From Paenibacillus mendelii (lineage in GTDB: Bacteria > Bacillota > Bacilli > Paenibacillales > Paenibacillaceae): a DNA stretch of 64,000 nt. Shown piece after piece: positions 1 through 9,000 of the stretch; position 1 is the first letter of the stretch; every line of letters starts with the position of its first letter. Under the pieces are notes generated by a model. The model was not told where the DNA came from, did not search any database, and saw nothing but the letters and a program-made list of their open reading frames with translations. A program made the translations under genes and the position numbers. The stretch is taken from NCBI RefSeq assembly GCF_024498075.1, contig NZ_JANHOF010000005.1, forward strand, positions 372,001 to 436,000, read 5' to 3'.

Positions 1-1
1 A

Positions 2-145
2 GACGCGGTTCCGCCAGGTGGCAGCGAGCACCTGGCTCCACTGTTCTATGCGATGGGGGCAGGCGATGAAGGCAGGCAAGCGGAGAGGTTGTTTCAAGGG
101 TATCAATACGGATCTTTAAGCTTGAATGTATGGCAATTTATGTAG
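2..145 (+). CDS. C-terminal fragment of a DODA-type extradiol ring-opening dioxygenase (LigB superfamily)
   Basis: An open frame enters from the left edge and stops with TAG at 143-145, giving the last 47 residues of a protein. The pattern HLAPLFYAMGAGDE followed by YGSLSLNVWQF resembles the C-terminal end of the class III extradiol dioxygenase family (E. coli YgiD and plant DODA: P-x-H-x-x-P-L-x-Y-x-x-G-A, then G-S-x-S-M). These are single-domain cytosolic Fe(II)/Zn(II) enzymes that open catechol-type rings; many bacterial members have no known substrate. The metal ligands lie further upstream, outside the window, so integrity cannot be judged. A terminator follows at 191-224. Assignment rests on the tail motif only. 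Confidence 0.6.
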   Translation, partial: DAVPPGGSEHLAPLFYAMGAGDEGRQAERLFQGYQYGSLSLNVWQFM

Positions 146-190
146 CTGTAATTGTTACAGCGTGACTCATACCACCAATTTACGCATACA

Positions 191-227
191 AGCGGCCCAG
201 CAGGATACTGCGGGCCGCTTTTTTTGG
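191..227 (+). terminator. Rho-independent terminator after the dioxygenase fragment
   Basis: The arms AAGCGGCCC and GGGCCGCTT form a perfect 9-bp GC-rich stem around a 13-nt loop and run directly into a run of T on the plus strand. The other side of the hairpin lacks a U-tract, so it serves the leftward-entering plus-strand gene rather than asnB. Confidence 0.8.
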
Positions 228-248
228 AGCCTGAAGAGAGGGGGCTCG

Positions 249-2093
249 CTATCGGATCGAAACCTTGTATTCGCGGAGCCACATATCGATTTGCAGCAGA
301 TAGGCAAACAGCTGCGGGCCGGACATCAGCTGGCCAAACCAGGGCAGATTGGTGCTGGCGGATTCGGACTCTGCAATTTCGCGAATTTTTTTGACGTCGA
401 TGAGCGGTAATAGCGGTGATGTGCCTTCATGGATTAAGTCCAGCACCTGTGTGCGTACGGCATCTAAGTAATTAGGGTTATGCGTTTTCGGATAAGGGCT
501 TTTTTTGCGATATAGCACATCGTTAGGGAGCACGCCTTCCAGTGATCGGCGAAGAATGCCTTTCTCCCGGTCGCCGGCGGTTTTAATCTCCCAGGGAATG
601 TTGAAGACATAATCGACAAGACGATGATCGCAATAGGGGACGCGGACCTCGAGGCCTACGGCCATGCTCATTCGATCTTTGCGGTCAAGCAGCGTCGGCA
701 TGAAGCGGGTGATATTCAGATAGGACATAATACGCATCCGGGCGGCGGCTTCATCCTCGCCGTTCAAGTGAGGCACCTCGCTGAGGGCATCACTGTAGCG
801 GTCGCCAATATATTCGAGTGGGCGAATCCATGCGGCTACATCTTGAGACAGCAGGCCAGCTCTCATTCCGCTTGCCAACGACCACGGGAATGTATTCGAG
901 TTCAGCGATTCCTCCCGGTGGAACCAAGGGTAGCCGCCGAAGATCTCGTCCGCCGCTTCGCCGGAGATGGCGACAGTCGCTTCTTTCTTAATTTCCCGGC
1001 AAAAGAGAAGCAGCGAAGCGTCGACATCAGCCATGCCGGGTAAGTCCCGTGCCAGCATCGCTTCCCGTAAGGCAGTGATCAGTTCAGGCGTATCGAATTG
1101 TACAGGGTGATGGATTGTGCCCAGATAAGCATTCATTCGCTCGATCCAAGGGGCGTCTGCATTGGGTTGAAAGTCATGCGCCTTAAAATGCTTGTCGTTA
1201 TCGACGTAATCGACCGAGAATGTATGAACGGCTCCTTGACCGGTTTGTTCATAATAGCGGACGGCGAGCGATGTCAATGCGCTGGAATCAAGACCTCCTG
1301 ACAGCAGAGTGCATAAGGGCACGTCGGAGACCAGCTGGCGTTCGACGGTATCCTTCAGGAGCTCGCCTACCGTCTGTGCGGTCTTCTCGGCGTCTTCCGT
1401 ATGAGGGCGGCTTTCCAGACGCCAATATTGGGTTATGGAGACGCCTGAACGGGTGACGGTTGCGCAGTGGCCCGGGAGCAGCTCGCTGATGTCTCTGTAT
1501 ACGCCATGCCCTGGTGTTCGGGCGGGGCCTAGAATGAAGATCTCAGCCAAACCCTCGGGTCCAACCTCTGCTTTCACAGATGGATGCGCGAGCAGTGACT
1601 TCGGTTCCGAGCCAAATATAAAGCGGCCAAGCTGCTTCGCGATGAAGAGCGGCTTCACGCCAAGCCGGTCACGCGCCAGAAACAGCTGCTGCTCCTGTGT
1701 ATCCCAGATGGCAAAGGCGAAGATTCCATTGAATTTCTCTACGCAAGAAGGTCCCCACTCCATATAGGCGACGAGAAGCACCTCGGTGTCGCAGGTAGTC
1801 GTAAACCTTCTGCCTCTTCCCTCAAGCTCCCGTTTCAATTCTAAAGCATTGTAGAGCTCGCCATTATATACGACAACGTAGGTATCATCCCCGGATACTC
1901 GGATCATCGGCTGCGCGCCGTTAGCGGGATCGATGACGGATAAGCGTCTATGTCCGAGCGCGCAATTGGGGGAAATCCAGGTACCCGAAGCATCCGGTCC
2001 GCGATTCGATAACGTCTCCGTCATTCTTTCCAGTATGGCAGCATGTTTGGTGAGGTCGTCGGTCCAATCAATCCAGCCCGTAAATCCACACAT
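249..2093 (-). CDS. asnB: Asparagine synthase (glutamine-hydrolysing)
   Basis: Makes asparagine from aspartate, ATP and glutamine-derived ammonia in the cytosol. The N-terminal class II glutaminase domain begins MCGFTGW, where Cys2 becomes the nucleophile after Met removal. I therefore chose the ATG at 2093 rather than the in-frame ATG at 2102; a GAGAGGA ribosome binding site lies about ten bases before the chosen start. The RRLSVID and NGELYN glutamine-pocket motifs follow. The synthetase half carries the PP-loop SGGLDSS near residues 263-269 and the SGEAADEIFGGYPW segment. At 614 residues it matches the long AsnB class of B. subtilis (AsnB/AsnO). It is transcribed alone, divergent from the 2248 gene. 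Members of this class are also linked to amidation of cell-wall precursors in some Firmicutes, which cannot be decided here. Confidence 0.93.
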   Translation of the reverse strand: MCGFTGWIDWTDDLTKHAAILERMTETLSNRGPDASGTWISPNCALGHRRLSVIDPANGAQPMIRVSGDDTYVVVYNGELYNALELKRELEGRGRRFTTTCDTEVLLVAYMEWGPSCVEKFNGIFAFAIWDTQEQQLFLARDRLGVKPLFIAKQLGRFIFGSEPKSLLAHPSVKAEVGPEGLAEIFILGPARTPGHGVYRDISELLPGHCATVTRSGVSITQYWRLESRPHTEDAEKTAQTVGELLKDTVERQLVSDVPLCTLLSGGLDSSALTSLAVRYYEQTGQGAVHTFSVDYVDNDKHFKAHDFQPNADAPWIERMNAYLGTIHHPVQFDTPELITALREAMLARDLPGMADVDASLLLFCREIKKEATVAISGEAADEIFGGYPWFHREESLNSNTFPWSLASGMRAGLLSQDVAAWIRPLEYIGDRYSDALSEVPHLNGEDEAAARMRIMSYLNITRFMPTLLDRKDRMSMAVGLEVRVPYCDHRLVDYVFNIPWEIKTAGDREKGILRRSLEGVLPNDVLYRKKSPYPKTHNPNYLDAVRTQVLDLIHEGTSPLLPLIDVKKIREIAESESASTNLPWFGQLMSGPQLFAYLLQIDMWLREYKVSIR

Positions 2094-2247
2094 GGTTCTC
2101 ATTCCTCTCTATGCAGGGCATATAGCTTCTATACGGTTTCGAAAACAGCGATACTATGATGGTTATGCGGTGAAAAAGGATAAAATGTCTGTCCCTGTGG
2201 GGATGCTACTTTGGAGGGAAACGTTAGGCTAAGGAGATGAATTTGCT

Positions 2248-2631
2248 ATGCATGAACAACATGACGCTTATAAAGCGGCTGCGGATGAGGATCGAGAAGC
2301 CTTCTACGCCCGCAAACATTACTATGTATCCGTTCAAGCGGGTTCGATCCTGGAGGATCCCGAAGCCGCTGCCTATGAATTGGAGATATGGGCGAATGAA
2401 GAGGAGCTGAACCGGCTGCAGGAGCTATTCGAAGAGCTGGTAAGCGAGGATGAGGCGGAAGCGGCTCATTTCACCTCGCACCCATACGGCAGCACTCCAG
2501 TAGAGCGGATCAATTCGGCTTACGATGGATTTATCGAGGATATCTATAAGCTGCTGCACGAGCTGGGGACGCCGGAGACGAAGCGGCATATCGCATCGAT
2601 GGGATTATTCCCGGAAGGTACGCTGTCTTGA
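2248..2631 (+). CDS. Small acidic protein of unknown function
   Basis: 127 residues, Glu/Asp-rich, predicted mostly helical, with no signal peptide, membrane segment or cysteine cluster. It begins after a good AAGGAG site seven bases upstream of ATG. Sequence includes a Tyr-rich start (ARKHYYVSV) that could form a short strand, then two acidic helical stretches and a C-terminal segment ending GTLS. I do not recognise the family. It is divergent from asnB and followed 82 bases later by another small gene on the same strand, so the two may be co-transcribed. Confidence 0.7.
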   Translation: MHEQHDAYKAAADEDREAFYARKHYYVSVQAGSILEDPEAAAYELEIWANEEELNRLQELFEELVSEDEAEAAHFTSHPYGSTPVERINSAYDGFIEDIYKLLHELGTPETKRHIASMGLFPEGTLS

Positions 2632-2713
2632 TAGAAGCCATGGTAAGGAAAGCTTCGTTCGCGGGCTTTGACAGCCGATAACCGACCGTCTGTGAAGGGA
2701 GGTGACGACTGTC

Positions 2714-2839
2714 ATGGAGCAAATCAAGGATAATAAGAGCCAGAAATACGCGAAGAACCAGAACTATGCGGATGAAGTAATTGAGAAGAACGCCAAGAAG
2801 CCTGCGCAAAACAATGCAAGTACGAGCGTCGATAAATAA
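2714..2839 (+). CDS. Small hydrophilic 41-residue peptide
   Basis: ATG at 2714 is preceded by GGGAGGTGACGACTGTC, a strong Shine-Dalgarno sequence with good spacing, and the frame stops at TAA 2837-2839. The product is rich in Lys, Asn, Gln and Ala, starts MEQIKDNKSQKYAKNQNYAD and ends STSVDK, with no hydrophobic stretch. Its size and composition resemble small sporulation-associated hydrophilic proteins of Bacillales, but I cannot assign a family. The strong ribosome binding site is the main support. Confidence 0.55.
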   Translation: MEQIKDNKSQKYAKNQNYADEVIEKNAKKPAQNNASTSVDK

Positions 2840-2886
2840 TTGCGAACAAACGCAAGCTCCGCCACCGTCTCCTTGGTATTCATTCG

Positions 2887-2895
2887 TGCTACAAT
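2887..2895 (+). promoter_or_regulatory. Extended -10 promoter candidate for the amidohydrolase gene
   Basis: TGCTACAAT (TG at 2887-2888, TACAAT at 2890-2895) matches an extended -10 element about 35 bases before the GTG start at 2931. No clear -35 box is seen at the expected distance. Confidence 0.4.
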
Positions 2896-2930
2896 AGTGG
2901 CGCGTGCGAATGCGAGGAGGCGGTTTTTGC

Positions 2931-4259
2931 GTGGCGACAAAAACATTAATCCGGAATGCGACGATTATGACGATGAATAACCAGGATGAAGTGTTGGCAG
3001 CGGATGTGCTCATAAACGGGGGGATTATTCAGGCGGTTGGGGAACGATTGGATGTGAGTGGTGATACGGCCATCGTTCAGGCGAAGGGGAAAGTACTGCT
3101 TCCGGGCTTTGTACAAACGCATATCCATCTATGCCAAACCTTGTTTCGCGGACGAGCGGATGACATGGCGCTCATGGATTGGCTTCGCAAGCGAATATGG
3201 CCGCTCGAAGCGGCTCATGACGAGGAGTCGGTCTATTACTCGGCAATGCTCGGCATCGGTGAGCTGCTGCGGAGCGGAACGACGACGATTCTTGATATGG
3301 AGACGGTCAGCCATACCGAATCGGCGTTTCGTGCGATAGCAGACAGCGGGATCCGTGCCATATCCGGCAAAGTCATGATGGATGCGGGCGGGGATATTCC
3401 GGTTGGTCTTCAGGAGGACACGAACCGTTCGATCGAAGAGAGCACCGCGCTGCTAGAACGATGGCACGGCTATGACGGTGGACGGATCGGATATGCCTAT
3501 TGTCCGCGATTCGTGGTTTCTTGTTCAGAGCAGCTGTTGAAGGAAGTGCGTGATTTAGCCGCCAAGCATCAAGTACTCGTGCATACGCATGCTGCCGAGA
3601 ATCGGGAAGAAATCGAACTGGTTAGACATCAGCGGGGCATGCGAAATATCGTGTATCTCGATCATATCGGGCTGACTGGCCCCAGGCTCGTTCTCGCGCA
3701 TTGCATCTGGCTGGATGAGGAGGAGAAAGCGATTCTCAGACGCTCGGGTACGAGAATGGCGCATTGTCCAGGCTCGAACCTGAAGCTTTCCTCTGGAATC
3801 GCGACGGTGCCTGAATTGTTGGCGGAAGGCGTCGAGATCGGGATAGGCGCCGACGGTGCTCCCTGCAATAATACGCTGGATATGTTTCATGAGATTCGCC
3901 TGACTGCATTGCTGCATAAGGTGCGCTGCGGACCCGAAGCGATGGATGCACGGACTGTGCTTCGTATGGCAACGATCGGCGGTGCTCGTACACTGGGCCT
4001 CGATCATCTGATCGGCAGCATCGAGGCGGGGAAGCAGGCAGACTTGGTGCTGCTCGACTTGAATGATTACCACACTTTCCCGTCCTACGAGGCGGATCCT
4101 TATTCCCGTATCGTATATGCGGCCTCTCGCGGCAATGTCGACTCGGTCTGGGTTGGCGGCAAGCGTCTAGTCCATAACGGACGTGTGCTTTCAATGGATA
4201 AAAGGGTTGTTCTGCGGGAATCGGACCGCTCGATTAAACGGCTGCTAAAGCGGGTTTGA
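2931..4259 (+). CDS. mtaD: Amidohydrolase: 5-methylthioadenosine/S-adenosylhomocysteine/5'-deoxyadenosine deaminase family
   Basis: A TrzF/AtzB-type metal-dependent amidohydrolase that hydrolytically removes the amino group of adenosine-like nucleosides (MTA, SAH or 5'-deoxyadenosine), a salvage or detoxification step for SAM by-products. Motifs in order: HIHLCQTLFRG (HxH metal ligands), HTHAAEN (metal His), LAHCIWLDEEE (His) and GIGADGAPCNN (catalytic Asp). The family has about 430-450 residues; this is 442. The GTG at 2931 was chosen because GAGGAGGC sits nine bases upstream; an earlier in-frame GTG at 2904 lacks a site. It converges on the SDR gene over a shared terminator. Substrate is inferred from family only; cytosine or guanine deaminase relatives are less likely. 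Confidence 0.82.
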   Translation: MATKTLIRNATIMTMNNQDEVLAADVLINGGIIQAVGERLDVSGDTAIVQAKGKVLLPGFVQTHIHLCQTLFRGRADDMALMDWLRKRIWPLEAAHDEESVYYSAMLGIGELLRSGTTTILDMETVSHTESAFRAIADSGIRAISGKVMMDAGGDIPVGLQEDTNRSIEESTALLERWHGYDGGRIGYAYCPRFVVSCSEQLLKEVRDLAAKHQVLVHTHAAENREEIELVRHQRGMRNIVYLDHIGLTGPRLVLAHCIWLDEEEKAILRRSGTRMAHCPGSNLKLSSGIATVPELLAEGVEIGIGADGAPCNNTLDMFHEIRLTALLHKVRCGPEAMDARTVLRMATIGGARTLGLDHLIGSIEAGKQADLVLLDLNDYHTFPSYEADPYSRIVYAASRGNVDSVWVGGKRLVHNGRVLSMDKRVVLRESDRSIKRLLKRV

Positions 4260-4301
4260 TGGGGGGGATATCAGATTAGGCACAATATGCCATAACATAG
4301 G

Positions 4302-4338
4302 AAACAAGCGGATTGCGTTAAGCAATCCGCTTGTTTGT
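4302..4338. terminator. Bidirectional terminator between convergent genes
   Basis: A perfect 15-bp stem (4302-4316 with 4322-4336, arms AAACAAGCGGATTGC and complement) with a 5-base loop lies between the ends of mtaD and the SDR gene. Both strands have weak T-rich tails through the AAAC/GTTT ends, so it can serve both genes. Confidence 0.75.
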
Positions 4339-4346
4339 ATACTCGA

Positions 4347-5255
4347 CTAACCGTTCACAATTTCTCCGCCGTTAATATGCATTACTTGACCGCTCATGTA
4401 GGACGAATCTTCACTTGCCAGGTATACATATGCCGCAGCCATCTCATCAGGCTGTCCGCACCTTCCCAGAGGCGTGTCCGAGCCGAAGGCCGTTACGGTT
4501 TGCGCATCGAAGGTAGACGGGATAAGCGGTGTCCATACAGGGCCTGGCGCGACGGCGTTGACCCGGATGCCCCTCGCGTTCAGGTTCATGGATAGCGCGC
4601 GGGTAAAGGAGACGACTGCGCCCTTCGTGGCCGAGTAATCAAGCAGCTTGGGACTGCCCTTATAAGCGGTAACGGAAGCGGTATTAATAATGGAAGCGCC
4701 TTTATGGAGATGCGGAGCCGCCGCTTGAGTCAAGTAAAACATGCCGAACACATTCGTTCTGAAGGTTCGCTCCAGCTGCTCTGGCGTAATTTGCTCCAGG
4801 GAATCCTGCGGGTGCTGCTCGGCGGCGTTATTGACGACAATATCGAGCTTGCCGAATTGGCGGATCGTCTCATCAATCGTTTTCTTGCCAAATTCGGGGT
4901 CCCCGATATCGCCTGTTAATAGAAGGCATCGCACGCCGTATGCTTCCGTGAGACGTTTTGTTTCCTGCGCATCGCCGTCTTCATTCAAGTATACGATGAC
5001 CATATCTGCGCCTTCTTTGGCGAAGGCGACGGAGACGGCGCGGCCGATGCCGCTGTCTCCTCCGCTAATTACTGCTACCTTGCCCTTAAGCTTGCCGGCC
5101 GGGAGGTAGGCAGGCGAGTCGAATTGTGGCCGCGGACTCATCTGAGATTCAATTCCGGGCTGCTGATTCTGATGCTGCGGCGGGAACGAGGCCGGCCGCT
5201 GCTGCAGCTGCTGGCTCTGAGGCATGTTATTCTGCTGTTGTGTCAAGGTAAACAC
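4347..5255 (-). CDS. Short-chain dehydrogenase/reductase, YhdF/GsiB-type general stress glucose dehydrogenase-like
   Basis: Classical SDR of 302 residues. After a low-complexity Gln/Pro-rich N-terminal extension of about 50 residues comes the Rossmann fold: GGDSGIGRA (cofactor-binding TGxxxGxG equivalent), NNAAEQHP (NNAG equivalent), active-site Ser in NTASVTAYKG, YSATKGA (YxxxK), and the PGPVWTPLIP segment. The extension and the Asp in GGDSGIG are typical of the B. subtilis YhdF/YdaD/YhxC group, annotated as general stress or spore-associated NADP-dependent oxidoreductases. The ATG is preceded by a GGAGTG-like site (AAAGGAGTGTTTACC on the minus strand). Substrate unknown. Transcribed alone. 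Confidence 0.85.
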   Translation of the reverse strand: MFTLTQQQNNMPQSQQLQQRPASFPPQHQNQQPGIESQMSPRPQFDSPAYLPAGKLKGKVAVISGGDSGIGRAVSVAFAKEGADMVIVYLNEDGDAQETKRLTEAYGVRCLLLTGDIGDPEFGKKTIDETIRQFGKLDIVVNNAAEQHPQDSLEQITPEQLERTFRTNVFGMFYLTQAAAPHLHKGASIINTASVTAYKGSPKLLDYSATKGAVVSFTRALSMNLNARGIRVNAVAPGPVWTPLIPSTFDAQTVTAFGSDTPLGRCGQPDEMAAAYVYLASEDSSYMSGQVMHINGGEIVNG

Positions 5256-5498
5256 TCCTTTCCAAGGGATAGCATTCCTTTCTTGACGCCGTTTTACACA
5301 TTACGGCTATCCTCTATTACCCGATTTGACCGGTGGCAAGCCAATATGGCGGGATCGAATGAGCGAAGGGAACATCTTATATGAGGGGCATATATATGGA
5401 TAGAACAGAATAGATATAGAGTGGGAGACGTGAATGGTTTTACTCTGTGAGAGGAGAAACCGGACCGAAGGAGCATTACACGTTATGGAGGGAATGAA

Positions 5499-5579
5499 AT
5501 GGGAGCAGAGCTGCTCATTCAACTACTCATACTCGTCGTAATGATCATCGAGCTGGCGGCCAGATCTGGCAAATCATAA
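5499..5579 (+). CDS. 26-residue single-membrane-segment peptide
   Basis: ATG at 5499 follows TGGAGGGAATGAA, a good ribosome binding site, and the frame ends TAA at 5577-5579. The product starts MGAELLIQLLILVVMIIELA and ends with a short polar basic tail ARSGKS: one predicted transmembrane helix and nothing else. A strong dedicated terminator follows within 12 bases. The size, topology and isolation resemble small membrane regulators or type I toxin peptides of Firmicutes, but no antisense RNA was identified, so function is open. Confidence 0.55.
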   Translation: MGAELLIQLLILVVMIIELAARSGKS

Positions 5580-5591
5580 CGAAGCCCAAAG

Positions 5592-5635
5592 AAAACCGGA
5601 AGGTTACCGCTATTGGCGGTCCTTCCGGTTTTTGT
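5592..5635 (+). terminator. Rho-independent terminator of the 26-residue peptide gene
   Basis: AAAACCGGAAGG (5592-5603) pairs with CCTTCCGGTTTT (5621-5632), with a further ACCGC/GCGGT inner stem after a two-base bulge, and ends in a T-run. It lies 12 bases after the small ORF stop. Confidence 0.85.
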
Positions 5636-5677
5636 ATATTGTGTATTTTTAATGGATATTTCATGTCCAAAAAGTGA

Positions 5678-5710
5678 CAAATATAAAGCCCCTCTTCATG
5701 AAGAGGGGCT
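5678..5710 (-). terminator. Terminator of tRNA-Arg
   Basis: The palindrome AGCCCCTCTTCATGAAGAGGGGCT (24 bases, 5687-5710; arms AGCCCCTCTTCA/TGAAGAGGGGCT) reads on the minus strand into TTATATTTG, 42 bases past the tRNA 3' end. Confidence 0.7.
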
Positions 5711-5752
5711 GGTTCATTGTATATGTCCTAAAGGAGGCTTTATAATTATAAA

Positions 5753-5829
<77 letters not shown>

Positions 5830-5841
5830 ACGACAAGCGTT

Positions 5842-5871
5842 ATTATAGCACGGTATATTTTATGAATGCAA
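5842..5871 (-). promoter_or_regulatory. Sigma-A promoter of tRNA-Arg
   Basis: On the minus strand TTGCAT (5871-5866) and TATAAT (5847-5842) are separated by 18 bases; the -10 ends 12 bases before the mature tRNA 5' end, as is usual for tRNA promoters. Confidence 0.75.
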
Positions 5872-5914
5872 TAGTTATTTATAATTTATTTCAGATCATT
5901 GACCGTTCGTTCAT

Positions 5915-5943
5915 TTGACATTTGAACATCGGTCAAATAAAAT
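5915..5943 (+). promoter_or_regulatory. Sigma-A promoter of the RND efflux operon
   Basis: TTGACA (5915-5920), a 17-base spacer, and TAAAAT (5938-5943) form a near-consensus sigma-A promoter about 55 bases before the swrC-like GTG start. A repeat element occupies the spacer exactly (see operator entry). A second overlapping pair, TTGAAC (5922-5927) and TATTAT (5946-5951) with 18-base spacing, is possible. Confidence 0.7.
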
Positions 5944-5969
5944 CTTATTATATTCGAACGTTGGTCAAA
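5920..5969 (+). promoter_or_regulatory. Twin operator-like repeats for the TetR regulator
   Basis: Two direct copies of ATTyGAACrTyGGTCAAA lie at 5920-5937 and 5952-5969, identical at 15 of 18 positions and 32 bases apart, about three helical turns. The first also has ATTTGA/TCAAAT inverted arms (5920-5938) and fills the promoter spacer. A poorer inverted copy is at 5900-5916. The TetR gene at the end of the same operon is the natural candidate ligand-responsive repressor; this link is inferred. Confidence 0.55.
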
Positions 5970-6000
5970 ACGGATACTAGAAGAGACAGGGAGTGGAAGT

Positions 6001-9000
6001 GTGAGAGGTATTATTCGGTTTTCACTGAATAACAAGTTTGCCATTTGGATCATGACGCTCATCGTAGTGGCTGGAGGTCTTTATTCCGGTCTCAGCATGA
6101 AGCAAGAAACGATTCCGAATATTAATGTGCCGATTCTGATGGTGAATACAGTTTATGTCGGCGCAGCTCCGGAAGAAGTGGCGGATAATGTGTCCAAGCC
6201 GCTAGAGCAGCGAATCGAGAATTTAAACGGAGTGACATCGGTAAGCTCGACTTCCAGCGAGAATGTCTCCTCCATCGTTGTTGAATATGACTATTCGAAG
6301 GATTTGAAGGAAGCAGAGGCTGAGCTTCGTGATATTGTGGATGGTTATGAGAAGCCTGAAGGGGCTCAAGATCCGCAAATTTCAAAAATTAGCCTGAATG
6401 ATTTCCCAGTCGTCTCACTCAGTGTCTCGGGCAAGGGGATGTCTTTAGAAGAAGTAACGAAGCTCGTGGAGAGCGAACTTAAGCCTGCACTAGAGGGCAT
6501 AGATGGGATAGGAACTGTTGCTATATCGGGACAGAATGTGAAAGAGGTTGTCCTGGTCTTTAATAAAGATAAGATGGATGCACTTGGCCTTTCGGAAGAA
6601 ACAGTGAAAGGAATTGTACAAGCATCGGCAATTAAGGCGCCGCTTGGCTTGTTCGAACTCGACAATTCAGAGAAGACGATTGTCGTTGACGGTAATGTCA
6701 CAACGCTGGAGCAGCTTAATAATGTGGCGATACCGGCTATTCCGTCTTCGGCAGGCGGAGCAGGTGCAGGAGCAGGAGGAGCCGCTGGCACTGGTATGCA
6801 GGCGCCCGGAGCATCTGCCCCAGAAGCACCTGTCGCAGGAGCGCCGGCTGCAGGCGCACAAGGCGCAGCGGGCATTCCTACCGTGAAGCTGTCGGATATA
6901 GCCGATGTTAAGCTTGTCGATAAAGCGGAGTCGATTTCGCGGACGAATGGCGAGCTGTCGATCGGTATTAATGCGACTAAGACTTCGGATGCGAATACGG
7001 TTGAGGTCGTCAATGGCGTGAAGGATGAAGCCGACAAATTCATGAGCAATCATGAGGGTGTCAGTACAGTTGTTCTGTTAGACCAAGGCAAGCCTATCGA
7101 AGACTCCGTAAGTACAATGATTGATAAGGCGCTGTTCGGTGCATTGTTTGCTGTTGTTGTCATCATGCTCTTCCTTCGTAATTTCCGCACGACGATTATA
7201 TCAGTCGTCTCGATTCCGCTATCCCTTGTTATCGCACTGCTTGTATTGAAGCAGATGGATATCACTCTTAATATTATGACTCTTGGGGCCATGACGGTCG
7301 CGATTGGCCGGGTAGTCGATGATTCGATTGTGGTTATCGAGAACAATTACCGGCGGATGGCGATGCGTTCCGAGAAGCTTAAAGGCAAGGAGCTCATTAT
7401 CGATGCGACACGGGAGATGTTTATCCCTATTCTGTCCTCGACGCTCGTAACCATTGCTGTATTCGTTCCGCTTGGCACAGTCAGCGGTCCAATCGGCGAG
7501 ATGTTTATGCCTTTCGCGCTTACGATGGTATTTGCCCTTCTTGCGTCGCTGCTTGTTGCGGTAACGGTCGTGCCGATGATGACGCATATGATGTTCCGCA
7601 AAGGGCTCAAAGCGAGCCAAACGCATGAGGAGAAGCCAGGAAGACTAAGCACTCAATACCGCAAAGTGTTGAACTGGTCGTTGAATCATAAACTGTTCAC
7701 ATTCCTAACGGCGGTTGTCATTCTAATCGCAAGCTGCTTCCTCACCCCGCTTGTAGGGGTCAGCTTCTTGCCGGAAGAAGAAGAAAAGTACGTGATGATT
7801 ACGTATGCGCCGGGTCCTGGCAAACTGCTCACGGACGTAGAGAAAACTTCACTTGAAGCCGAGAAGCTCATAATGAAGCGTGAGGGCATGACGAACCTGC
7901 AGTATTCCGTCGGCGGACAGAATCCGATGAGCTTCGGTCCGAGCAAGAGCGCATTGTTCTACATTCAATATGAGAACGACATGAACGATTTCTCTGCAGA
8001 GAAAGAAAAGCTTGTTGAGGATCTTCAGAAGCTGGAGCCGACCGGTAAATGGAGTCAGATGGACTTTAGCGGTGGAATGGGCGGGAGTAAGCTAAGCCTG
8101 TTCGTTTACGGTGACACGCTGGATGATATCAAGCCAGTTGTGGAGAATATTCAAAGTCTCATGGAGAAAAACAGCTCATTAGAAAAAGTGGATACTTCGC
8201 TTTCCAAAACGTATGAGCAGTACACGCTTGTAGCCGATCAAGAGAAGCTGAGCAGTCTTGGCTTGACTGCTGGTCAGGTTGCGATGAAACTGAGCCCGAT
8301 GCGCGAACGTTTGGTTCTAACCGAAGTCGCTGTGGATGGCAAGCAGTATAAAGTGTATATCGAAGTGGATCAGAAGCAGTACAAGACCATCGCGGATATC
8401 GAGAATGAGACAATCACGTCGCCGCTCGGCGTTACGGTTGCGCTCAAAGACGTAGTGAAGGTCGAGAAGGGGACTTCGTCCAACACCGTTACCCGCAAGG
8501 ACGGCAAGCTCTACGTCGAGGTGTCTGCGAACGTCAAAGATAAGAACGTCGGCAAAGTCTCAACGGATTTGCAGGCAGAAGTAAACAAAATCGAGAAGCC
8601 GGAATCGGTTAAGGTTGATTTCGGAGGCGTGACCGAGCAGATCAACGAAACCTTCACACAGCTTGGACTTGCAATGGCTGCCGCTATCGCTATCGTCTAC
8701 TTGCTTCTCGTAATCACGTTTGGCGGTGCCATAACACCATTTGCCATCCTGTTCTCTCTGCCATTCACGATTATCGGGGCATTGGTAGGTCTTTATTTGG
8801 CAGGGGAGACAATCAGCGCCACGGCCATGATGGGGATGCTCATGCTGATCGGCATCGTCGTGACGAATGCGATTGTACTGTTGGATCGCGTTCTGCATAT
8901 GGAGAAAGCGGGACTGAGCACCCGGGATGCGCTTATAGAAGCTGCCGGAACGCGTCTTAGACCGATTCTCATGACTGCACTTGCAACGATAGGTGCATTG

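Noticed and set aside
6366-7049. 227-residue antisense frame opposite the RND pump
   Set aside because: Kept open only by the Ala/Gly-rich insertion on the coding strand; no start signals.
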